A stretch of DNA of 10,479 nucleotides from Acholeplasmatales bacterium. Lineage in GTDB: Bacteria > Bacillota_I > Bacilli_A > Acholeplasmatales > Anaeroplasmataceae. This document shows, one piece after another, positions 1 through 5,282 of this stretch (the first letter of the stretch is position 1; each line of letters starts with the position of its first letter). The translations under genes and the position numbers were made by a program. Under the pieces are notes generated by a model. The model was given only the letters and a program-made list of their open reading frames with translations. It had not been told where the DNA came from and made no database searches. The stretch spans positions 1-10,479 of the forward strand of contig JAFPIE010000086.1 of the NCBI GenBank assembly GCA_017388605.1, read 5' to 3'.

Positions 1-699
1 AAGACCTTAGATATCATTTATCATATAACCTCTAGGGTATTAGAATTCAATTCAACCTTATTACCTCAAATTAATGCCAATAGAGAGGAAATAAAGGAAA
101 TGATCAATATTTTAGAGCCAAAATATATCATTCCTGTCATTGGTGAATATCGTCATCAATATGCCTTAAGAATTGTTGCCGAATGTATTGGATATAATGA
201 TGAGGAAATATTAATTCCAGATCAAGGAGATATCCTATCCTTCCAGGATGGAAAATACATTGGTGTAACAGGGGATGTACCTGTTGCTGAGGTATTGATT
301 GATGGTAAGGCATTTAAGGATGTTGGTGAGGTTGTTATGCGTGACCGTGAGCTTTTAGCTCAGGATGGTGTAATTTTAATTACAGCGAATATTAATCCAA
401 GAACGAAAACAATCATTTTAGGTCCTGAGGTTGTAACTAAGGGCTTTACCTATACAAAGGATAGTGAATCCTTAATTTCTAAAATTAAAGAATTATTCTA
501 TTTAGTTTCAGAAAAATATCTATGCTCTAGATTTATTAACTGGAGTGAGTATAAAACAGGCTTAAAGAATGAGATTTCCCATTACATTTATAAGGAAACC
601 AAAAGAAGTCCAATCATCATTCCTGTTTTAATTTCAACAGATTTAGATATGGTGAATAGAACAATAGAAGAAGAAAAAATAGAAAAAGACGAGAATTAA
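1..699 (+). CDS. rnj: RNase J-type ribonuclease, C-terminal part (5' end outside window), active-site histidines missing
   Basis: The frame is open from base 1 to TAA at 697-699, giving 232 visible residues; the N-terminal metallo-beta-lactamase half lies upstream. The end of the beta-CASP region and the RNase J C-terminal domain are recognisable: NREEIKEMINILEPKYIIPV-GEYR, then GDI, VLIDG, DVGEVVMRDRELLAQDGV, a GFTY segment and a terminal KRSPIIIPVLI, as in RNase J proteins that end in RRPMVLPV-type motifs. RNase J acts in the cytoplasm as an endonuclease and 5'-to-3' exonuclease in mRNA decay and rRNA maturation. Oddly, the usual SGHG (motif B His) reads INAN and the usual PVHGE (motif C His) reads PVIGE, so both metal/phosphate-site histidines are replaced. 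This suggests a J2-like, weakly active or non-catalytic partner of another RNase J. The ATG at base 100 is internal, because homology extends upstream of it. Family assignment is firm; the J2-like role is inferred. Confidence 0.88.
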   Translation, partial: KTLDIIYHITSRVLEFNSTLLPQINANREEIKEMINILEPKYIIPVIGEYRHQYALRIVAECIGYNDEEILIPDQGDILSFQDGKYIGVTGDVPVAEVLIDGKAFKDVGEVVMRDRELLAQDGVILITANINPRTKTIILGPEVVTKGFTYTKDSESLISKIKELFYLVSEKYLCSRFINWSEYKTGLKNEISHYIYKETKRSPIIIPVLISTDLDMVNRTIEEEKIEKDEN

Positions 700-712
700 T
701 TTTCTCGTCTTT
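685..712. terminator. Bidirectional terminator hairpin shared by the RNase J gene and rarA
   Basis: Perfect 11-bp stem: AAAGACGAGAA at 685-695 pairs with TTCTCGTCTTT at 702-712 around the 6-base loop TTAATT. The stem has A-rich sequence on its left and T-rich sequence on its right, so either strand gives a hairpin followed by U residues. It contains both stop codons of the convergent genes (plus-strand TAA 697-699, minus-strand TAA 698-696). Confidence 0.8.
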
Positions 713-1928
713 TATCTTCTAGCTTATCTAAAAATTCTAAATATTCCTTGATGGATTTTTCATAGGATGAGGTATCCTTAGGCTTATAATATTTTTTACC
801 TAATAATGCATCAGGCATATATTGCTGATGACAATAATCATGATAATAATCATGAGGATATTTGTATTCGTATTTTCCACTTTTTAATTCCTTGTTTAAA
901 ATATGTGGAGGTATTTTCATTGAGGAAAGATTCTCTAAATCTTTAAGTGCATCATTGATTGCAAGATAGGTAGAATTCGATTTTGGACTTGTTGCTAAAT
1001 CGACAATAGCGTAGGCTAAGGGAAGCCTTGCCTCTGGTAATCCTAAGGATAATGCAGCCTCACATGCAGCATATACTCTAGGGCCAACATTTGGGTTACC
1101 TAAGCCAATATCTTCATATGCACTACATAATAATCTTCTTGTGATAAAGACTAAATCCTCCGTTTGTAAAAGCCTTGCAAGATAGTGAAGTGCTGCATCT
1201 GGATCACTACCTCTAATGGATTTAATCATAGCACTTGCACAATCATAATAGTATTCTCCCTCTTCATCAATTTGAAGAGCTTTTTTACCTATAAGCTTGG
1301 CTACATTTTCTAAATTTAAATCCTCTATATCTAGCATATTTGAAATCTCAAGCATATTTAGTGCACTTCGAATTTCGGATGAGGATACCGTTGCGATATA
1401 TTCTAGTATATCATCACTCATTTCCTTTAATCCTTCATCCTTAATCGTCTTTTTAAGAAGTAAAATGACATCGCTCTTTTTGATTTCATTCATTCTATAA
1501 ATATGGCATCTACTACGTACGGCTGGATTGATGATTCTATATGGATTTTCTGTTGTAAGACCTATGATGGTTAATTGCCCAGATTCAACAAAGGGGAGTA
1601 AGAAGTCCTGTACATCCTTTTTCATTCTATGAATTTCATCGATAACACATATAGTAGATTCATAGAATTTTGTTGCATCAGCAATTTCCTTAAGCTTAGC
1701 TTTTGAATCGATAGAAGCATTAAAGGAAAAGCTAGATAATGGATAATAGGATTCTATAATTTGGGCTATGGATGTTTTACCACAGCCTGCTGGTCCATAT
1801 AAAATCATAGAAAATAATGTTTTATTTTCTAGCATTTTTGTAATTACACCCTTTGGTCCAACCAAATGGTCTTGTCCAACGATATCATCAAATGATTTTG
1901 GGCGGATTCTATAAGCTAATGGTTTCAT
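696..1928 (-). CDS. rarA: Replication-associated recombination protein RarA (MgsA), AAA+ ATPase
   Basis: RarA is a cytoplasmic clamp-loader-like AAA+ ATPase that works at stalled replication forks. The 410-residue product begins MKPLAYRIRPKSFDDIVGQ and has the usual family length. Walker A is GPAGCGKT (45-52), Walker B ICVIDE (93-98), sensor 1 TTEN (125-128), a likely arginine finger lies in AVRSR (136-140), and a sensor-2 type arginine lies in SEIRSALNML. The C-terminal part carries RarA hallmarks: KSIRGSDPDAALHYLARLL, SAYEDIGLGNP, YLAINDAL, and YKYPHDY with QQYMPD. The start was chosen at 1928 because GAGGTG lies 6 bases upstream of that ATG. Two in-frame ATGs seven and six codons upstream (1949 and 1946) have no SD and the first overlaps the predicted -10 box. 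The 3' end overlaps the RNase J gene by 4 bp tail to tail. It is divergent from apt. Confidence 0.95.
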   Translation of the reverse strand: MKPLAYRIRPKSFDDIVGQDHLVGPKGVITKMLENKTLFSMILYGPAGCGKTSIAQIIESYYPLSSFSFNASIDSKAKLKEIADATKFYESTICVIDEIHRMKKDVQDFLLPFVESGQLTIIGLTTENPYRIINPAVRSRCHIYRMNEIKKSDVILLLKKTIKDEGLKEMSDDILEYIATVSSSEIRSALNMLEISNMLDIEDLNLENVAKLIGKKALQIDEEGEYYYDCASAMIKSIRGSDPDAALHYLARLLQTEDLVFITRRLLCSAYEDIGLGNPNVGPRVYAACEAALSLGLPEARLPLAYAIVDLATSPKSNSTYLAINDALKDLENLSSMKIPPHILNKELKSGKYEYKYPHDYYHDYCHQQYMPDALLGKKYYKPKDTSSYEKSIKEYLEFLDKLEDKRREN

Positions 1929-1934
1929 CCTTTT

Positions 1935-1940
1935 CACCTC
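1935..1940 (-). promoter_or_regulatory. Ribosome binding site that decides the rarA start
   Basis: GAGGTG on the minus strand lies 6 bases before the ATG at 1928-1926. It lies downstream of the two upstream in-frame ATGs, so it can only serve the start at 1928. Confidence 0.75.
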
Positions 1941-1947
1941 TTGCATC

Positions 1948-1977
1948 ATTTTATCATATTTATAAAAAATATGCCAT
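1948..1977 (-). promoter_or_regulatory. Candidate promoter of rarA
   Basis: On the minus strand, TAAAAT (1953-1948) is preceded by TGA, giving an extended -10 box (TGnTAAAAT). An 18-base spacer separates it from ATGGCA (1977-1972), a 4 of 6 match to TTGACA. Transcription would start at about 1941, leaving a leader of roughly 13 bases that begins next to the SD. In such AT-rich DNA this remains a moderate call. Confidence 0.42.
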
Positions 1978-2014
1978 AAATAGCCTTGAAAATGCTTTAA
2001 TTTTTGGGTAAAAA

Positions 2015-2044
2015 CTTTAAGAATATAAAATATTATGTTATAAT
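2015..2044 (+). promoter_or_regulatory. Promoter of the apt-rel-dtd operon (extended -10)
   Basis: TATAAT at 2039-2044 is a perfect -10 hexamer preceded by TGT at 2036-2038, forming a full extended -10 (TGnTATAAT). The -35 region is poor: CTTTAA at 2015-2020 with 18-base spacing is the best candidate, as expected for an extended -10 promoter. The start site would be near 2051, 28 bases before the apt ATG. It is the only good promoter seen before the eight-gene series. Confidence 0.68.
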
Positions 2045-2047
2045 ATT
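2029..2047. repeat. Inverted repeat over the apt -10 box, candidate operator
   Basis: AATATTAT (2029-2036) and ATAATATT (2040-2047) are perfect 8-bp arms around the spacer GTT. The right arm covers most of the -10 hexamer, so a bound protein would block RNA polymerase. The arms contain only A and T, so chance is a real alternative. Confidence 0.35.
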
Positions 2048-2054
2048 ATATATT

Positions 2055-2079
2055 TTTGAATTTGGAGGTAAAATTCAAA
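2055..2079 (+). promoter_or_regulatory. Leader hairpin displaying the apt Shine-Dalgarno in its loop
   Basis: TTTGAATTT (2055-2063) and AAATTCAAA (2071-2079) form a perfect 9-bp stem. The 7-base loop GGAGGTA (2064-2070) is the SD, and the last paired base is the A of the apt ATG. With transcription starting near 2051, the hairpin would fill nearly the whole leader and sit a few bases from the 5' end. The stem has a single G-C pair, so it would be weak and sensitive to temperature or a bound factor. Function is inferred. Confidence 0.45.
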
Positions 2080-2600
2080 TGAATTTAAAAGATACTATTG
2101 TTACTATTCCTGACTTTCCTAAAAAAGGAATTATGTTTAGAGATATTACTACTCTACTTGAAAATGGTGAAGCATTTGCATACACCACAGAGGAAATTGC
2201 AAAATTTGCACAAGAGATTGGTGCAACTGTAATTGTTGGCCCTGAGGCAAGAGGATTCCTATTTGGCGCACCAGTTGCAGCAAAGCTAAAGCTTGGCTTT
2301 GTACCTGTAAGAAAGCCCGGTAAGCTTCCAAGAGCGCAAATCACTGAGGAATATTCCTTAGAATATGGAACAAATACATTATGTATTCATGAGGATGCAT
2401 TAAGTGAGGGTGACAAGGTATTAATCGTAGATGATTTACTTGCTACAGGTGGTACTGCATTAGCTGCAGCACATCTATGTGAGAAAACAGGAGCAAAGGT
2501 AGTTGGATTAGCCTTTGTTATTGATTTAGTTGATTTAAAGGGTAAGGAATTACTTAAGGATTATAAGGTAAAAACCTTAGTTGAATTTGAAGGAGAATAA
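2079..2600 (+). CDS. apt: Adenine phosphoribosyltransferase
   Basis: APRT is a cytoplasmic purine-salvage enzyme that joins adenine to PRPP to make AMP and pyrophosphate. The 173-residue product has the family length. Visible motifs are the N-terminal PDFPKKGI (11-18) and FRDITTLL, ARGF (57-60), the flexible-loop region RKPGKLP (78-84), and the PRPP-binding loop VLIVDDLLATGGT (115-127). The start is ATG 2079 with GGAGGT at 2064-2069. A longer in-frame reading from TTG at 2004 would add 25 residues (many aromatic) across the promoter and has no family support. It is the first gene of the predicted operon, 31 bp before rel, an order also seen in Bacillus-type genomes. Adenine salvage feeds the adenine nucleotide pool used by the neighbouring alarmone enzyme. 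Confidence 0.97.
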   Translation: MNLKDTIVTIPDFPKKGIMFRDITTLLENGEAFAYTTEEIAKFAQEIGATVIVGPEARGFLFGAPVAAKLKLGFVPVRKPGKLPRAQITEEYSLEYGTNTLCIHEDALSEGDKVLIVDDLLATGGTALAAAHLCEKTGAKVVGLAFVIDLVDLKGKELLKDYKVKTLVEFEGE

Positions 2601-2631
2601 TCCATTATAAGCAAGAAAAGGAGGTGGATTT

Positions 2632-4824
2632 ATGGTTACAGCAACAACATATGAAGAGCTTGAAAAGATTTTTTCAACCTATATTCGTAAGCCTGAATCT
2701 AAAGCGTTAATAAGAAAAGCATGGGATGTTGCCGAAAGCCTACATAACGGTCAATTAAGAAAATCAGGTGAACCATATATCATCCATCCTTTAAATGTTG
2801 CTTGTATTTTAGCTGAGCTACATGTAGGTCCTGCAACGATTTGTGCGGGCTTATTACATGATGTTGTTGAGGATACTCAAGCAACAAAGGAAGATATTGC
2901 AAGAGAATTTGGTGATGATGTAGCTGAAATTGTTGATGGTGTTACCAAGGTTGGTCAAATTAAATTTGTAAGCCTTGAGCAAAAGCAGGTTGAAAACCAT
3001 CAGCATATGCTTTTAGCTATGGCAAAGGATATAAGAGTCATTGTCGTAAAGCTTGCCGATCGATTACATAATATTCGTACATTAAATGCCCTACCACCAG
3101 AAAAGCAAAGAAGAATCGCAAGAGAAACCTTAGAGATTTATGCTCCACTTGCTCATAAGATAGGTATGTTCCGTATCAAGGCAGAGCTTGAGGATACCTC
3201 CCTTAGATACGTAGATAATGAAATGTACAATAAGATTCTTACACAAATTAAAAATGATTCCTCCGCTCGTATGTCTAATGTAGATCATACAATTGATGAA
3301 ATCAAAAGAATCTTAGGTGAAAATGGATTAACGGATTACCAAATTAAGGGTAGAATTAAAAATATTTATTCTATTTATAAAAAAATGGTAAACCAAAAGA
3401 AGGACTTTAAGGATATTTATGATATCTTAGCCATTCGTGTAATTGTAAAAACAGTTGGTGAATGCTATCAGGTATTAGGTTTAATTCATGCCAATTATAC
3501 TCCAGTACCAAAGAGGTTTAAGGACTATATTGCCGTACCAAAGCCAAATATGTACCAATCCTTACATACGACAGTAATTTCTAATGATGGATTTACCTTT
3601 GAGGTACAAATTCGTACAGAGGAAATGGACCGTATTGCAGAATACGGTATCGCTGCACACTGGGCATATAAGGAAAATGTAGAATACTCTAAGGAGCGTG
3701 AGCAATTTGAAATTGCCCAAACCTTAAAATGGTATGGTGATCTACTTAAGTTCTCTGAAGAGGAAAATGCGCAAAATGCATCTGCAGAGGAATATGTAGA
3801 AACAGTAAAAGAGGATTTACTTAATACTACCGTTTATGTATATACTCCAACCGGTGAGGTTGTCGATCTACCTAAGGGTGCAACCCCATTGGATTTCGCA
3901 TATAAGATTCATACAAATATTGGTAATAAAACTGTTGGTGCTATGGTAAATAATCATATTGTACCACTAGATTATGAGCTTAAAACAGGAGATATTATCT
4001 CGATTAAGACGAATAAGAATTCCTTTGGCCCATCAGAAAACTGGCTTAAAATTGCGAAAACAACACACGCAAGACATAAGATTAAGAGCTTCTTGAACAA
4101 GCAAAATCATGATATTTTGCTTGGACAGGGTAAGCAAATGGTCGATGAGGAATTTAGAAACCAAAGAATTACAAATTACGATTTAGATAATGAATTTGCA
4201 CTTAAATTCCAAAAGAATAATATTAGCTCCCTAGACGATATGTATTTAGAGGTTGCTAAGAATAATTTATCTGCAAAGACCGTCGTATCGAAATATTTAG
4301 GGGCTAATGATCCATCAAGGCTAACGGAAGAAGCATTAAGCCGTCAGATTGAGCGTAGCCAAAGAATTTTAACAACCAATAGTGAAACTGGTGTTGTCGT
4401 TGAAGGTCTAACGAACCCTCAGCTAAAGCTTGGTTCTTGCTGCAACCCAATTCCAGGAGATGAAATTTTAGGCTATGTTACTAAGGGTAACGGAATTGTT
4501 GTTCATAATTTATTCTGTAAAAATATTAATAGCTTCCAAAAGGAAAGATTAATTCCTTTAGCTTGGGCTACAAATATTGATAGAAAATATCCTGTTTCTA
4601 TAAAAATAGAAGCGACAGCGAATATGAATCTACTTGTAGAAATTATGAATACCGTATCTGCATCCGGTATGTCCATTTTGGCTATTAACGCAAACCAAAA
4701 TGCGAATTTAGAGGCCGTAGTTAAGCTTAAGGTTATGACAGATAATTTATTATCACTAGAGAAAATGATTGTTAACCTTAAGAAGATTAAATATATTTAT
4801 AACATTGAAAGAGATAACCATTAA
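2632..4824 (+). CDS. relA: Bifunctional (p)ppGpp synthetase/hydrolase of the RelA/SpoT (RSH, Rel) family
   Basis: This long RSH transfers pyrophosphate from ATP to GDP or GTP and also hydrolyses the alarmone, setting the stringent response on the ribosome. It has 730 residues, full length. HD hydrolase domain: IHPLNV (H52), LLHDVVEDT with H76-D77 and E80-D81, and LADRLHN with D143, all intact. Synthetase domain: GRIKNIYSIYKKM (about 240-252), DIYDILAIRV (D264), RFKDYIAVPKPNMYQSLHT (295-313, the RxKD form typical of bifunctional enzymes), EVQIRT (324-329) and EYGIAAHW (337-344). Then come a TGS domain (399-460), a helical region, the conserved-cysteine segment GSCCNPIPGD with VHNLFC (601-629), and a C-terminal ACT domain (about 655-727). 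Both activities are therefore predicted. The start has a near-perfect SD, AAAGGAGG at 2617-2624, 7 bases before ATG. Its last base is shared with the dtd start codon. Confidence 0.97.
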   Translation: MVTATTYEELEKIFSTYIRKPESKALIRKAWDVAESLHNGQLRKSGEPYIIHPLNVACILAELHVGPATICAGLLHDVVEDTQATKEDIAREFGDDVAEIVDGVTKVGQIKFVSLEQKQVENHQHMLLAMAKDIRVIVVKLADRLHNIRTLNALPPEKQRRIARETLEIYAPLAHKIGMFRIKAELEDTSLRYVDNEMYNKILTQIKNDSSARMSNVDHTIDEIKRILGENGLTDYQIKGRIKNIYSIYKKMVNQKKDFKDIYDILAIRVIVKTVGECYQVLGLIHANYTPVPKRFKDYIAVPKPNMYQSLHTTVISNDGFTFEVQIRTEEMDRIAEYGIAAHWAYKENVEYSKEREQFEIAQTLKWYGDLLKFSEEENAQNASAEEYVETVKEDLLNTTVYVYTPTGEVVDLPKGATPLDFAYKIHTNIGNKTVGAMVNNHIVPLDYELKTGDIISIKTNKNSFGPSENWLKIAKTTHARHKIKSFLNKQNHDILLGQGKQMVDEEFRNQRITNYDLDNEFALKFQKNNISSLDDMYLEVAKNNLSAKTVVSKYLGANDPSRLTEEALSRQIERSQRILTTNSETGVVVEGLTNPQLKLGSCCNPIPGDEILGYVTKGNGIVVHNLFCKNINSFQKERLIPLAWATNIDRKYPVSIKIEATANMNLLVEIMNTVSASGMSILAINANQNANLEAVVKLKVMTDNLLSLEKMIVNLKKIKYIYNIERDNH

Positions 4825-5270
4825 TGAGAGTAGTAGTTCAAAGAGTGAAATATTCTTCCTGCACGATTGATGGAGTAGTTACTGGTAAATCGGATAAGGG
4901 CTTTATGCTGCTTATTGGCTTTAAAACAACAGATACTCTAGCAGAGCTTGAAAAATGTGCAAAAAAGGTTTCAGGCTTAAGAATATTTGAAGACGAAAAT
5001 GGAAAAATGAATAAATCACTTAAGGATGTTTCTGGTACAATTCTTGCGATAAGCCAGTTTACACTTTATGCAGATTGTAAGCATGGAAACCGTCCTGGAT
5101 TTACAGATGCTATGGAATTTAACAAAGCGAGTGAATATTATGATTTATTCGTAAAAATGCTTAGAGATATGGATTTCCATGTGGAGGTTGGTATCTTTGG
5201 AGCGGACATGAAAATTGAACTTTTGAATGATGGACCTGTAACTATATTATTAGATACAGATAATCTATAA
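4824..5270 (+). CDS. dtd: D-aminoacyl-tRNA deacylase
   Basis: DTD removes D-amino acids (and glycine mischarged on tRNA-Ala) from tRNA and so protects translation; it acts as a homodimer in the cytoplasm. The 148-residue product has the usual length, starts MRVVVQRV, and carries the two signature motifs SQFTLYAD (77-84) and NDGPVTILLDT (135-145), whose Gly-Pro forms the cross-subunit chirality filter. ATG overlaps the rel stop by one base (TAATG), and only a weak purine run (GAAAGAGA) precedes it, which points to translational coupling with rel. The rel-dtd order is known from Bacillus. The stop is TAA followed at once by in-frame TAG. Confidence 0.96.
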   Translation: MRVVVQRVKYSSCTIDGVVTGKSDKGFMLLIGFKTTDTLAELEKCAKKVSGLRIFEDENGKMNKSLKDVSGTILAISQFTLYADCKHGNRPGFTDAMEFNKASEYYDLFVKMLRDMDFHVEVGIFGADMKIELLNDGPVTILLDTDNL

Positions 5271-5282
5271 TAGGGGGAAATT

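Noticed and set aside
100..102. ATG 100 as the start of the RNase J-type gene
   Set aside because: The reading frame and family similarity continue upstream to base 1, so the gene is truncated by the window edge.
1297..1500. 67-codon plus-strand reading frame inside rarA
   Set aside because: Low-complexity Ser/Ile/Phe product on the antisense of a well-conserved gene, with no SD: a shadow of rarA.
2004..2078. N-terminal extension of apt from TTG 2004
   Set aside because: It spans the -10 box and leader, has no SD, and reads as AT-driven residues (K, N, Y, I, F). The ATG at 2079 with GGAGGT gives the family length of 173.
2075..2344. Two minus-strand reading frames inside apt (2075-2344 and 2149-2331)
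   Set aside because: Antisense shadows of a conserved enzyme gene; no family features.
4961..4967. A-AAA-AAG slippery heptamer in correct register inside dtd
   Set aside because: A -1 shift meets TGA after seven codons and no downstream hairpin is evident. A-runs are frequent here, so it is probably incidental.
5266..5271. TATAAT just before the membrane-protein gene
   Set aside because: No -35 box at a proper distance, and the start site would lie downstream of the SD; the hexamer arises from the dtd stop region.
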